DNA from: Cupriavidus basilensis OR16
GTDB lineage: Bacteria > Pseudomonadota > Gammaproteobacteria > Burkholderiales > Burkholderiaceae
Length of the DNA stretch: 64,000 nt
Assembly (NCBI RefSeq): GCF_000243095.1
Contig: NZ_AHJE01000012.1
Span: 98,972 to 162,971, forward strand
Direction of reading: 5' to 3'
Numbering within the stretch: position 1 is the first letter of the stretch; each line of letters starts with the position of its first letter. This document shows, in pieces, positions 51,294 to 60,098 of the stretch. The notes under the pieces are model-generated. The model made no database searches, had not been told where the DNA came from, and saw only the letters and a program-made list of their open reading frames with translations. The position numbers were made by a program, and so were the translations under genes.

Positions 51294-53645
51294 ATGCCAA
51301 CTTGCGGACGCGCCATCGTTACCTATGCGCTGTGTACCTTGCTATGCGCCTGTGCCGCGCCGGTGGCAATCCAGGAGGCCCGGCAACTCTATGGGCAAGG
51401 TAAAGTAGAGGATAGCCTGACGCACTTGAAGGCGGCGTTGGCCGAGACCCCCACGAATCCGCAGTTGCGGGCAGCGTACCTGGCATTGCGCGATCAGGCC
51501 ATTACCAATTGGCTTGCTGAGGCCGAAACCGCGCGGATTCGCGAGGATCAGCGGGCAGCTGAAGGGTCCTATCGCCGTGTGCTGGGCATCGACACTGGAA
51601 ATGCGCGTGCCATGGCGGGCCTGCAATCACTGGAACGTAGCGCTCGTCACGCGAAGCTGCTGCAGGAGGCGGAGAACGCAATTCGCAAGAAAGACGATGA
51701 GGCCGGCCGTTCTATTCTCCGGGGCATCTTGTCTGACGATCCTGCCAACTCATCCGCGCGGCGAGTTCTGAACGCACTGGAAGAGCGGACCACCAAGCCA
51801 CCTATGGATCCGCAACTATCTACTGCGCTACAGAAGACCCTCACAATTGACTTCAAGGATGCAATGCTCAAGCAAGTCTTCGAGATTTTCTCACGCACAG
51901 CATCGATTAATTTCGTGTTTGATAAGGATGTCAGGGGAGATCAGAAGGCGACGGTGTTCCTGAAAGGAACCACCATCAAGGACGCGGTTGAAGTCGTGCT
52001 CTTGACCAACCAATTGGAGCAACGGGTACTCGACCGGAACACGATACTGATTTACCCCAATACCCCGGCGAAGCTCAAAGACTATCAGACGCTCGCGGTA
52101 CGGTCCTTCTTTCTCTCCAGCGCCGATGCGGAGCAGGTTGCCAACACGCTGAAGACGATTCTCAAAACCCGCGATGTCATCGTTGACAAGAAGCAGAATA
52201 TGCTGATCATGCGGGATACGCCCGACGCGGTCCGAATGGCGGAAAAGCTAGTTGCGCTTCACGATCTCCCAGAGCCGGAGGTCATGCTGGAGGTCGAGAT
52301 TCTTGAAGTCAACCGAACCCGCCTCATGGAACTCGGCATCAAATTTCCGGAGCAGCTGTCGCTGGCTCCGCTGCCAACCGCAACGGGCAGTAGTGTTACG
52401 CTCAATGACCTGCTACATCTCTCGGCAAGCCAGGTCTCAGCTAGCATTTCGCCATTGAACATCAACGCGCGCGGCGTGGATGGTGACGTCAACCTGCTGG
52501 CCAACCCGCGCATTCGCGCACGCAATCGGGAAACTGCCAAGGTTCTGATCGGTGACAGAGTGCCGAACATTACCTCAACGTCGACAGCCACCGGCTTCGT
52601 CGCGGAGAACGTGCAGTACCTGGACGTCGGTCTTAAGCTCGACGTGACGCCGGTGATCTCGATTGACAACGAAATTGCCATCAAGATCTCGCTGGAAGTC
52701 AGCAATATCGCCAATCAGATCAAGACGACCTCTGGGACGCTCGCCTATCAGATTGGCACGCGCACTGCGTCCACGGTGCTGAGGCTCAAGGATGGGGAGA
52801 ATCAGGTGCTGGCTGGCCTCATTAGTGACGAAGATCGCAGAACGACCAATAAGCTGCCTGGTCTTGGCGACATCCCAATTGCCGGCCGGCTGTTTTCGAG
52901 CGGCCTGAGCCAAGCGAACAAGAACGAAATTGTCCTCTCGATCACCCCGCACCTCATCCGCAATATGGCACGACCCGAAATGAACCAATTGGAGTTCTAC
53001 GCGGGCACCGAGTCAAGCTTGCGCGGCCTTCCCGCGAGATCGACGCCCGATGTCTCTCCCGGATCCAATGCTGTCGCACCAGGTGATGCCACTCCTGCGA
53101 CGCGGACACTCCCACCTGGCCCGGTCGCCAGCGCACCAGTGACACCCGGCGTTCCGAGCTCTAACGCTGCGTTGCCGGCGGCGAATGGAGTTGGGGCTGG
53201 TGGCGCTGTGGGCTCAGGACTGCTGCGATGGCAGGCACCGTCACAAGTCAAGGTCGGCGAACCGTTTTCCGCGCAGCTCTGGATGCAGCCGCCGCAGGCC
53301 GTCACCAGCATTCCATACGCTCTGGCCTTTGATCCCAAGCTGGTAGAGGTGCTATCGGTCAGCGAGGGAGACCTGCTAAAACAGGACGGCAGCGCCACCG
53401 CATTCAATCAGCGCGTCGATCGGAATGCCGGTCAGATCTATGTAACGAATACGCGCAGTGCTCAAAGCCAGGGCGACAGCACGGGGACGACGACGCCTGG
53501 CACGCTCTTGACGCTGTCGTTGCGTGCAGTTGCTCCCGCGGATGCAACCCTACTACAGGTCACGACAATCGCGCCTATCGGCGTCAATGGCGCAACGGTG
53601 AATGTACCAGTGCCTAGTCCGCAATCGATCAAGGTGGTGCCTTGA
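51294..53645 (+). CDS. gspD: Secretin GspD with N-terminal TPR and C-terminal cohesin-like domain
   Basis: A 783-residue outer-membrane channel. A lipoprotein-type signal (TLLCAC) is followed by TPR-like helices to about 160, N-domains (IDFKDAMLKQVFEIFSRTAS), the secretin core (LANPRIRARNRETAKVLIGD, VGLKLDVTPVISIDNEIAIK) and the family's terminal block (LPGLGDIPIAGRLFSSG, VLSITPHLIR). After a Pro-rich linker, residues about 641-783 form a cohesin-like beta sandwich (VKVGEPFSAQLWMQPPQAVT, YALAFDPKLVEVLSVSEGD). The added domain is unusual in classical GspD and may hold substrate at the exit. Confidence 0.9.
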   Translation: MPTCGRAIVTYALCTLLCACAAPVAIQEARQLYGQGKVEDSLTHLKAALAETPTNPQLRAAYLALRDQAITNWLAEAETARIREDQRAAEGSYRRVLGIDTGNARAMAGLQSLERSARHAKLLQEAENAIRKKDDEAGRSILRGILSDDPANSSARRVLNALEERTTKPPMDPQLSTALQKTLTIDFKDAMLKQVFEIFSRTASINFVFDKDVRGDQKATVFLKGTTIKDAVEVVLLTNQLEQRVLDRNTILIYPNTPAKLKDYQTLAVRSFFLSSADAEQVANTLKTILKTRDVIVDKKQNMLIMRDTPDAVRMAEKLVALHDLPEPEVMLEVEILEVNRTRLMELGIKFPEQLSLAPLPTATGSSVTLNDLLHLSASQVSASISPLNINARGVDGDVNLLANPRIRARNRETAKVLIGDRVPNITSTSTATGFVAENVQYLDVGLKLDVTPVISIDNEIAIKISLEVSNIANQIKTTSGTLAYQIGTRTASTVLRLKDGENQVLAGLISDEDRRTTNKLPGLGDIPIAGRLFSSGLSQANKNEIVLSITPHLIRNMARPEMNQLEFYAGTESSLRGLPARSTPDVSPGSNAVAPGDATPATRTLPPGPVASAPVTPGVPSSNAALPAANGVGAGGAVGSGLLRWQAPSQVKVGEPFSAQLWMQPPQAVTSIPYALAFDPKLVEVLSVSEGDLLKQDGSATAFNQRVDRNAGQIYVTNTRSAQSQGDSTGTTTPGTLLTLSLRAVAPADATLLQVTTIAPIGVNGATVNVPVPSPQSIKVVP

Positions 53646-53654
53646 GGATCCAGA

Positions 53655-54143
53655 ATGTCGATCGCTATTCGCTGCCCAGCGCGGGGTTTCACCCTGATTG
53701 AGCTGCTTGTCACGTTGGCCGTCACTGCGCTCCTGGCCACCATGGTGGTCCCTTTAGCGCAAGTGACTTTGCAACGCCAACACGAGCAGGAGTTGCGGCG
53801 TGCGCTGCGTGAGATACGCACCGCGATTGATGCATACAAGCAAGCAACAGATCAGGGGCGGATCCAGCGCGCCATCGACAGTACCGGCTACCCTAAATCG
53901 CTGAATACTCTGGTCGACGGGGTTGAGGACACGCGTGATCCGAAAAAGGCCAAGATCTATTTCTTGCGCCGCATACCACGCGATCCGTTGTACACGGACT
54001 ACCGCGTTCCGGATGCCGATACGTGGGGAAAGCGAAGCTATGCCAGCGAACCCTCAGATCCTCAGGAGGGGGCAGATGTTTATGATGTGTTCTCGACATC
54101 GACCGCGATCGGTCTCAACGGTATCCCATACCGCCGCTGGTAG
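53655..54143 (+). CDS. Type II pseudopilin (GspG/H-like)
   Basis: A 162-residue pseudopilin with the cleavage site RG then FTLIELLVTLAVTALLATMV. The globular part has a GspG-like SLNTLVDGVEDTRDPKKAKI and RRIPRDPLYTDY block with a conserved DTWGKRSY. It starts 9 bases after the secretin stop. With the two following genes it makes up the minor pseudopilins of the pseudopilus tip. Confidence 0.85.
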   Translation: MSIAIRCPARGFTLIELLVTLAVTALLATMVVPLAQVTLQRQHEQELRRALREIRTAIDAYKQATDQGRIQRAIDSTGYPKSLNTLVDGVEDTRDPKKAKIYFLRRIPRDPLYTDYRVPDADTWGKRSYASEPSDPQEGADVYDVFSTSTAIGLNGIPYRRW

Positions 54144-54151
54144 GCCAAGCC

Positions 54152-54583
54152 ATGTCCCACCGCAATATCAACCGTACGCGCCTGCGAGCTGGTCGATCAG
54201 CGGAACCCTGGCAGGCACGCCAAGGATTTACGCTGATAGAGTTGCTGGTTGTGCTGAGTATCATAGCGTTGCTGCTGACGCTCTCTCTACCGCGCTACTT
54301 TCACAGCGTCGACAAGGCAAAAGAGGCCATTCTCATGGAGAACCTGCGCGTTACGCGTGAGACCATCGATAAGTTCCTTGACGATACCGGGCGGTACCCC
54401 GAGAGCCTGCAGGAGCTAGTAGATCGTCACTATCTCAGGTCCTTGCCGGTTGATCCGCTTACTGAGAACAATGGAACGTGGCTGCTGATACCACCCGTAG
54501 ACCCGGCTAAGGGTGGCGTCTACGACGTGAAGAGTACCGCGCCGGGACAGACACGGGACGGAATATCGTATGCGGATTTCTAG
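54152..54583 (+). CDS. Type II pseudopilin (GspG-like)
   Basis: A 143-residue pseudopilin with a 24-residue leader and the site QG then FTLIELLVVLSIIALLLTLS. The rest carries TGRYPESLQELVDRHYLRSL and PVDPLTENNGTWLLIP, a GspG-type globular domain. It overlaps the next gene by 14 bases. Confidence 0.85.
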   Translation: MSHRNINRTRLRAGRSAEPWQARQGFTLIELLVVLSIIALLLTLSLPRYFHSVDKAKEAILMENLRVTRETIDKFLDDTGRYPESLQELVDRHYLRSLPVDPLTENNGTWLLIPPVDPAKGGVYDVKSTAPGQTRDGISYADF

Positions 54584-55097
54584 GGCAAGAAAGCGGAAGT
54601 TGCGTAGGCAGGCGGCATTCACCTACCTTGGGTTGATGATCATGATCGCCATTCTTGGCGTGACAACGACCTCAACCCTGATGCTCGGTGCTGTGACTCA
54701 GCGGCGGATGGCGGAAGACGAACTGTTGTTCGTCGGCGAACAGTACCGCGCGGCATTCGAGAGCTATTTTCGCGCCACACCGGTAGGCAGCCCACCCTAT
54801 CCGATGACGTTGCAGGAATTGACCAGGGATCCTCGCTATCCCAATCCGCGCCGGCACTTACGACAGATCTATGTGGATCCCATCACGTCTCGAGCTGACT
54901 GGGTCTTGGTCGCGGCGCCCGGTGGCGGCATCCTGGGCATCCATAGCGCCTCGCAAAGTGCCCCAATTAAGATTGCAAACTTCCCGCCTGCTTTCCGTGC
55001 ATTCGAAGGGAAAGGGAGTTATGCGGATTGGATCTTTTTCTATGCAGCGGGTATGAGTGCAATAGGGCCTCAACCGCTGCCGGGTAGCAAGCCGTAG
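54570..55097 (+). CDS. Atypical pseudopilin, last gene of secretion operon
   Basis: A 175-residue protein. The cleavage zone is AA then FTYLGLMIMIAILGVTTTST: the -1 Gly and the +5 Glu of normal pseudopilins are both replaced (Ala and Gly), as in some minor GspK-like tip subunits. The body contains PYPMTLQELTRDPRYPNPRR and a Gly-rich turn. It ends about 30 bases before the truncated DUF7673 fragment of the mobile module. Confidence 0.78.
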   Translation: MRISRARKRKLRRQAAFTYLGLMIMIAILGVTTTSTLMLGAVTQRRMAEDELLFVGEQYRAAFESYFRATPVGSPPYPMTLQELTRDPRYPNPRRHLRQIYVDPITSRADWVLVAAPGGGILGIHSASQSAPIKIANFPPAFRAFEGKGSYADWIFFYAAGMSAIGPQPLPGSKP

Positions 55098-55126
55098 ATG
55101 ACCAACGCATCGAGCCCAGCGTCGCG

Positions 55127-55187
55127 GCTCCTGCTCAGGCACCTGATGGTTAATCGGCTGCGTCTTCGGTTCGGGTGGGATGCTCAT
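55127..55187 (-). pseudogene. DUF7673 gene, 5' fragment only
   Basis: The minus strand reads MSIPPEPKTQPINHQVPEQ, matching the first 20 residues of the gene at 28368-29069 (MSIPPRPKTQPITHHVPEHL). Similarity stops at about 55125, next to the secretion operon, marking a junction between cargo and module. Confidence 0.75.
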
Positions 55188-55196
55188 TATGTTGCC

Positions 55197-55427
55197 TCAC
55201 TGGTCAGTGGGCTCGATGATGAAATGCGCCGCGGCATAGCTGGCGTTGCACTCCCACACGGCGGTGCCATCGCGGAAAAAAATGCACCAGCGACCGTCAC
55301 TAACGCAACGCGTCCGGGGAAACACTTCCTCATGGCCATTCAAGATGGCCAGCATGTGGCTGGTCTCCCGGCATTTGACCAAATACTGGCCGGCAGCCAA
55401 TGGCTCTGGCATCGCCTTTCTTACCAC
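55197..55427 (-). CDS. Small mobile-element protein, paralogue of 29066-29308
   Basis: A 76-residue protein from a GTG at 55427, with KCRETSHM, RCVSDGRWC and WECNASYAAAHF as in the first copy. Unlike the first copy it overlaps the upstream gene by 7 bases. It is intact, although the DUF7673 gene behind it is truncated. Confidence 0.68.
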   Translation of the reverse strand: MVRKAMPEPLAAGQYLVKCRETSHMLAILNGHEEVFPRTRCVSDGRWCIFFRDGTAVWECNASYAAAHFIIEPTDQ

Positions 55428-55660
55428 GTGGTTTTCCTCCTGGCCAGCGTCTGGAACGCCAGGTGGAAGGCCGCACGCGCAGCGGTCTCGGCTCGATCCG
55501 CGTCATCCTTGGCGGACAGGCAGTGGGCCTCGGTCACGGCGGTGTCACCATCCGGAAAGCGCACCGCCAGCGCGCGGTAGCGCGCATTGGCCTCGCGCAA
55601 CGCGGCGTACTCATCCGGAGAGGTCCGGGCGATGTGTAGGTCAAACAGGCTGGCGCTCAT
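55421..55660 (-). CDS. Small helical mobile-element protein, paralogue of 29322-29549
   Basis: A 79-residue protein starting MSASLFDLHIARTSPDEY, with the LSAKDDADRAETAARAAF helix. The ATG at 55660 overlaps the stop of the preceding gene and follows GAGGATATCC. As written, an upstream frameshift opens the frame back to 55858, but that extension belongs to another gene. Confidence 0.68.
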   Translation of the reverse strand: MSASLFDLHIARTSPDEYAALREANARYRALAVRFPDGDTAVTEAHCLSAKDDADRAETAARAAFHLAFQTLARRKTTW

Positions 55661-55858
55661 GGATATCCTCGTTTGGTATTCGGCTCCGCAGACAACCCAT
55701 CCGCGATAGCGGCTTGTGCGTCGCCCCGGATGTAGACGGTCGCGCCCGGACTGGATACTCCCGCCCCATTCGATGCCAATCTCAGCAGCAGGATCGATAA
55801 AGCACAGGTAGCCGTTCACTTGCGCAACGATGCCGTCGCAGCTCATTCTCAAATCCAT
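55657..55858 (-). pseudogene. Small mobile-element protein, frameshifted
   Basis: The start (MDLRMSCDGIVAQVNGYLCF, IDPAAEIGIEWGG) is in one frame and the end (ATVYIRGDAQAAIADGLSAE then PNTKRGYP) in another; the latter stops in an ATGA overlap with the next gene, as expected of the true reading. The shift lies at about 55745-55755, within a G-rich run. Family unknown. Confidence 0.5.
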
Positions 55859-56109
55859 GATCCCGAAAAGAGGTCAGTCGTCATGGTCACATAGGCCCGC
55901 TCGACCTCGATCTTGCCGGCCCCGCTGACATAGAGAACGTACTTGCCGTCCTCCTGGATCACCTTGGCTTGTGGCATGTAGGCATAGTGGTATTCAAAGT
56001 GGAAGCGCGCCTGGCGCCATTTACCGCCACTGCAGAACTCGAACACCGTGTTTTGATCTTCGTAGCCCTCGAACTCCCCTGCCAGCTGGCCTTGCTCGAT
56101 AACGCCCAT
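55849..56109 (-). CDS. Small hypothetical mobile-element protein
   Basis: An 86-residue, beta-rich protein (EDQNTVFEFCSGGKWRQARF, KYVLYVSGAGKIEVERAYV). The first module copy has no counterpart. Two GGCGTTTT-type boxes lie 55-90 bases upstream of its start. It overlaps the downstream gene by 10 bases. Confidence 0.6.
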   Translation of the reverse strand: MGVIEQGQLAGEFEGYEDQNTVFEFCSGGKWRQARFHFEYHYAYMPQAKVIQEDGKYVLYVSGAGKIEVERAYVTMTTDLFSGSWI

Positions 56110-56162
56110 GGCGACTTGCTCCTGGATGCCCGGCGTGGGCAGTACACCGATGATACGGATCT

Positions 56163-56199
56163 GGCATTTTCTCTTGCTACCCTACGGAGGGGGCGTTCT
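56163..56199 (-). repeat. GGCGTTTT boxes in second module copy
   Basis: GGCATTTTCTCTTGCTACCC is followed 28 bases later by GGGGGCGTTCT. Spacing and inner sequence match the boxes at 30712-30752 and 31373-31446, so the arrangement was already present before the module was duplicated. Confidence 0.6.
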
Positions 56200-56207
56200 A
56201 GATCTCT

Positions 56208-56420
56208 CAATCACGCTCACTCTAGCAGCGCTGGCATCTTCCCACAGTTGGGAGACAGGCGCGCGGCGCCCCCGGCACGCATCCGCCAGGTCCCGCTTGC
56301 TGGCGCACGTCTGGAAGTGGCGCTGGATCTGCGGGCACAGCGCGGTGGCCGCCAGCCCCGCCTGCGCACCCGAGCGAGCGGGCTTGTTTCGCGGCGCCCA
56401 CTTGGCCCGGTCGATCGCAT
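56208..56420 (-). pseudogene. Remnant of mobile-element gene downstream of H-NS-like gene
   Basis: One minus-strand frame reads SGAQAGLAATALCPQIQRHF then QTCASKRDLADACRGRRAP and ends VIERSRTPPP. It aligns with TGAEAGLDTTTLYRQLKPFF and RACASELDLVVRAARLRA at 62636-62780. No suitable start exists in frame, so the 5' end is lost or shifted. Function unknown. Confidence 0.4.
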
Positions 56421-56424
56421 ACCG

Positions 56425-56682
56425 TCAACCCACGCGGAAATGCTCCGCGGACTGCCCCGCGTTGACGGCCCACTGCAGCCAGGCCGGCATCTCGCCCTGC
56501 CCGTCCCATTTCCGCCCTTCGGCGTCGCGGTAGGTGCGCGTCGGTGCTGGTGCTGGTGCCGGCGGCGGCACCACCACGGCGAAGCAACCCGCTGCCTGCA
56601 GGTCGGCCAAGGTCAGGCCATGCCTGGCCATCTGCACACGTATCCACACGATGGCCGCGGCGCGCTCGCTCTCAAGAGACAT
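56425..56682 (-). CDS. H-NS-like nucleoid-associated protein
   Basis: An 85-residue protein. The N-terminal helix (SLESERAAAIVWIRVQMARH) would oligomerise; a Pro-rich linker follows; the C-terminus YRDAEGRKWDGQGEMPAWLQ has the H-NS family W-x-G-x-G-x-x-P-x-W DNA-binding motif. Such proteins silence AT-rich acquired DNA, of which this window has several blocks. The ATG at 56682 is supported by alignment with the remnant at 32363. This is the only intact copy here. Confidence 0.75.
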   Translation of the reverse strand: MSLESERAAAIVWIRVQMARHGLTLADLQAAGCFAVVVPPPAPAPAPTRTYRDAEGRKWDGQGEMPAWLQWAVNAGQSAEHFRVG

Positions 56683-56741
56683 GGGACGATAGGTATAAGG
56701 TTTCGGGAATCGGAAAGGTGCAACGATTTGGGGACACACCA

Positions 56742-57100
56742 TCAATCGCCCTTTCGGGTGTTCCACGCCGCCTGCATTGCCTCCATGCGTCGCGCCGCCT
56801 CGGTGGTCACATAGCGCGTGGTGGTGTCGAGCGAAGCGTCGCCGGCGTTCTGCTGCGCCACCTCCAGCGGCGCCCAGCCGCTAGCGCATACGAAATATGC
56901 ATGTGGCGCAGCCAGTGCGTGCTGGCCTGCGGCGCCCGCTCGCCCAGGTCGGCGGCGTGGCCGAGATAGGCGGCAGCGCTTCAAGCTGGGCCAGCACGAA
57001 CACCCCACTGGTCCTCAGTCTGGCGGCGCCCCACATCCGGTTCCGGCCTGGCCTCGCGCGGCACGTGGATGTGCGTGAGCTGTGTCTATGTCTAGGCAGC
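56742..57100 (-). pseudogene. Tyrosine integrase, C-terminal fragment with frameshift
   Basis: One frame gives QASTHWLRHMHISYALAAG (HxLRH box) and the next APLEVAQQNAGDASLDTTTR then YVTTEAARRMEAMQA (Tyr box). They are joined by a 1-2 base shift near 56880. The N-terminal DNA-binding part is absent. It corresponds to the fragment at 32420-32640 but extends further upstream. Confidence 0.75.
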
Positions 57101-57393
57101 AAGGGGGGCCGGATCTATGCGCGAAAAGGTGGCGGCTGACGGTGTATGCAGAAACTTAAGCTTCAGATTCCAGTTGCCGGCGACTAAGCATGTCTGCGCT
57201 ATATCTGGATCGGTTTGTACCTGTGACGTCACAATGTTACGATGCACTCCATGATGCATGCAATGGGATAAAAGTTCAGATGACACGGTTAGTGCAGCGG
57301 TCACAGGGTTGGGGATCTTGCAGGTTTTTAATTGGGTTCTGATACGGATTATCTTTCCAATCTTTAGTCCGAATAAAAATTGCTGGGGGAAGA
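57101..57393. other. Intergenic region preceding second RHS gene
   Basis: The composition changes here from the GC-rich module to AT-rich sequence (from about 57140), marking another module/cargo junction. The stretch before 57394 is a plausible promoter region (TTTCCAATCTTTAGTCC, AATAAAAATTG) but no hexamer pair is convincing. No gene is seen. Confidence 0.4.
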
Positions 57394-60087
57394 ATGAACA
57401 AAAGAAGGCTCTGGCTTAATGAATGCAGGCGAGGCATTGTTAATCCTGCACATCGCAATGGTTTTTCTTCCACTTTATTAATGCTGCTATCTGCGCTATT
57501 ATTGCTTCAAGCGCATTCCTTGTACGCGGCATCGGGATTCTGGGACGACCATAGGAACATAACGGGCGAATACTCATCTGGCCAAAATGTTTGCGATGCA
57601 CGCGCTAAGTTGCTTGGCCCTCCCTATCTGGGCAGCTTGTTGTTCGTCTTTCAATCGTCGACCGATGGTAAGTGTGTATTCCAGAGTGCCCAATATCCCG
57701 GTTATGTCATGGCATGGCCAAGATACAATGCGTGGCCCGTTTCCCCATGCACCGATCCATCTTTCTCAAAGATGGATAACGGTAGTGGCACTTATGTGTG
57801 TCAGCCGGGTAGCTCGGCAGAGCATACGGGCACACCGATTAACCGGCTTGCCGAGCAGTCTTGTCCTGTCGGAAATCCAATCTCCCCCGGGACGGGTGTC
57901 AAAATTCAAGCGGAAGTTGATTATTTTGGCGCCGGACCACAACCATTATCCCTGCGGCGCATCTATCGTTCAAGCTATCTAAATACGCCGCAAGACGGAT
58001 TTGGTAATCTTTGGCAGCACCAGTGGCAAAAGAGACTGGACCTAACGCTGCAGTTCGCATACACACCAAGCATTACGGCCCTGCGAGATGATGGCAGTTT
58101 TACGCGGTTCGTTTGGCAACAGAGCAACTGGACGGCTGCCGGTGGTGCAAGGGATGCGCTTCAACCTATCCGCAACGCTGCCAATGCCATCATCGGTTGG
58201 CAATACACCGAGGCAATCACCGATAGCGTCGAAACATACAATGCGACCGGTAAGCTCCTATCGGTCAAGAATCGCAATGGATGGACTACTACTCTGTCCT
58301 ATAGCGACGGGGCCACACCACCCAGCATTGCCCCCAAACCGGGACTACTCATCGGGGTTCAGAATCAATTCGCTCATACCCTGAGTTTCAGCTATGACTC
58401 GCTAGCGCGAATCACTTCTGTGACCGATCCGGGTGGCGGTGTAACACGCTATGCCTACGATACCTATGGCATGCTGGCCACTGTAACTTGGCCGGATGGA
58501 AAGACTCGCCAATATCTCTACGAAAATAGCCAATTTCGATGGGCGCTGACCGGCATCACTGACGAGGCTGGCGCCAGGTTTGCAACGTACGCTTATGATG
58601 TACAAGGACGTGCAATCACCACCGAACATGCCGGCGGCATCAACAAGACCCAACTCCAGTTCTTGGACAACGGCCAAACAACGGTGACCAGCTCTGACGG
58701 CAGCAGTCGTACCTATGCCTTCCAACTCCAGCAGAACGTGCTACGTCCCACCAGCGTGTCCGCACCCTGCCTCGAGTGCGGAAGTGTTACAAAAGCGTTT
58801 ACCTATGACGACAGCGGTAGCCTGTCAAGCAAGTTCGATTTTGACAACAAGGAAACTCGCTACACCTACGACACGCTTGGGAGGGAAACGCAGCGCATAG
58901 AGGGTTATGGCACAGCCAACGCGCAGACCACAACCACGGAGTGGCATCCCACCTGGCGCCTGCCGGTCAAGATTGCGTCGCCTAGCCGGGTGGACTATTT
59001 CACATACGACGCAAAAGGACAGGTAGTCGGCTACGCGTGGTTCCCGACCATTGACGCGAATGGCAGCCAAGGTCTGAGTGCCACACCCTCGGGACCGATG
59101 ACGAGTACTGGGTGGACTTACGATGCCAACGGCCTGGCGACTGCAACGGTGGAAATGATTGGAGACGCTGTCACAGGGCAGTGGTACTTCACCTACGATG
59201 CCGATGGCAACCTGCAGACCCTGACCGATCGTGACGGCAAAGTCGGCCGGGCGCTGCAGTATGACGCCGCGGGCCGGCTGCTGGACGCGATCAATATGGA
59301 TGGGGAGCGCGTCCGCTATCAGTACAATGCTCGAGGCTCGCTGATCGCCTATGAGGTGGACGGGCGCGTGAGCAACTATGAGTACGACGCGAATGGCTTC
59401 CTCACGGCAATTCGGGGGCCTGCCAGCTACTATGAAGGCTATGAGTACGACGCTGCGCACCGGCTGACTGCGCGCCTGTTGCCGGCCACTGTGCAGAACG
59501 TCGACACGTCCAACCCTTTTGGGCCGCTCTCGAGCGATCGACCGGTACCGCCCGACAGCGGGCGAGTGCAGAGCACTTGGTCAGCCCTCTGGACCAGGCT
59601 GAAGGATTGGGTGACGTCGTGGATCCCGTCCGCCAATGCCCAGGCAGGCTGGCAAAGGATCCTCATTCCGAGATGGCCGTCCAGGAGCCAGGCGCCAATC
59701 AATGCACCGGCCTCGCCGGCGGACGAGCTGCAAGAAGGGGCTGGCATCCGCCAAAATCCAAATACGCTGCTGCAGCAGGTCGATCGAACCCTGCGCGACC
59801 TGGCGACCCGTGTCACGGACGCAATGACGTGTGATGAAGATCCCAGGTGCACGCGAGCACGAGCCGACGCGCAAAGTGCATACCACAACATCACGACCAA
59901 GCGGCTGCCGCAATACCTGACCGGCGGGACAGCCGGGGCCGACGAGAAACACAGGAAGTCGATCCTCGATCGACAGATCGCGCTGAAGGACGCGATCCGC
60001 CGGGTCAGACTGTATTGCGTGGCGTGGCCGCTCGAACTCCCGGAATGGGAGCGGGTCGCTAATATGGAAGTGCCAATCCTCTATTAG
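57394..60087 (+). CDS. Exported RHS-repeat protein with helical C-terminal domain
   Basis: An 897-residue protein. GGGGGAAGA precedes the ATG. A signal peptide (TLLMLLSALLLLQAHSLYA) and a Cys-containing N-domain lead to the RHS opener (CPVGNPISPGTGVKIQAEVD, LSLRRIYRSSY), about 14 YD repeats to YYEGYEYDAAHRLTARLLP, then 170 residues without repeats. There is no DPxGL cleavage end, so the shell is open or of a different class. The last 90 residues (CDEDPRCTRARADAQSAYHN, RQIALKDAIRRVRLYCVAWP) are helical with three Cys and are the candidate active or recognition domain. The next gene starts 11 bases later. Confidence 0.82.
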   Translation: MNKRRLWLNECRRGIVNPAHRNGFSSTLLMLLSALLLLQAHSLYAASGFWDDHRNITGEYSSGQNVCDARAKLLGPPYLGSLLFVFQSSTDGKCVFQSAQYPGYVMAWPRYNAWPVSPCTDPSFSKMDNGSGTYVCQPGSSAEHTGTPINRLAEQSCPVGNPISPGTGVKIQAEVDYFGAGPQPLSLRRIYRSSYLNTPQDGFGNLWQHQWQKRLDLTLQFAYTPSITALRDDGSFTRFVWQQSNWTAAGGARDALQPIRNAANAIIGWQYTEAITDSVETYNATGKLLSVKNRNGWTTTLSYSDGATPPSIAPKPGLLIGVQNQFAHTLSFSYDSLARITSVTDPGGGVTRYAYDTYGMLATVTWPDGKTRQYLYENSQFRWALTGITDEAGARFATYAYDVQGRAITTEHAGGINKTQLQFLDNGQTTVTSSDGSSRTYAFQLQQNVLRPTSVSAPCLECGSVTKAFTYDDSGSLSSKFDFDNKETRYTYDTLGRETQRIEGYGTANAQTTTTEWHPTWRLPVKIASPSRVDYFTYDAKGQVVGYAWFPTIDANGSQGLSATPSGPMTSTGWTYDANGLATATVEMIGDAVTGQWYFTYDADGNLQTLTDRDGKVGRALQYDAAGRLLDAINMDGERVRYQYNARGSLIAYEVDGRVSNYEYDANGFLTAIRGPASYYEGYEYDAAHRLTARLLPATVQNVDTSNPFGPLSSDRPVPPDSGRVQSTWSALWTRLKDWVTSWIPSANAQAGWQRILIPRWPSRSQAPINAPASPADELQEGAGIRQNPNTLLQQVDRTLRDLATRVTDAMTCDEDPRCTRARADAQSAYHNITTKRLPQYLTGGTAGADEKHRKSILDRQIALKDAIRRVRLYCVAWPLELPEWERVANMEVPILY

Positions 60088-60098
60088 AGCAAGCAACT

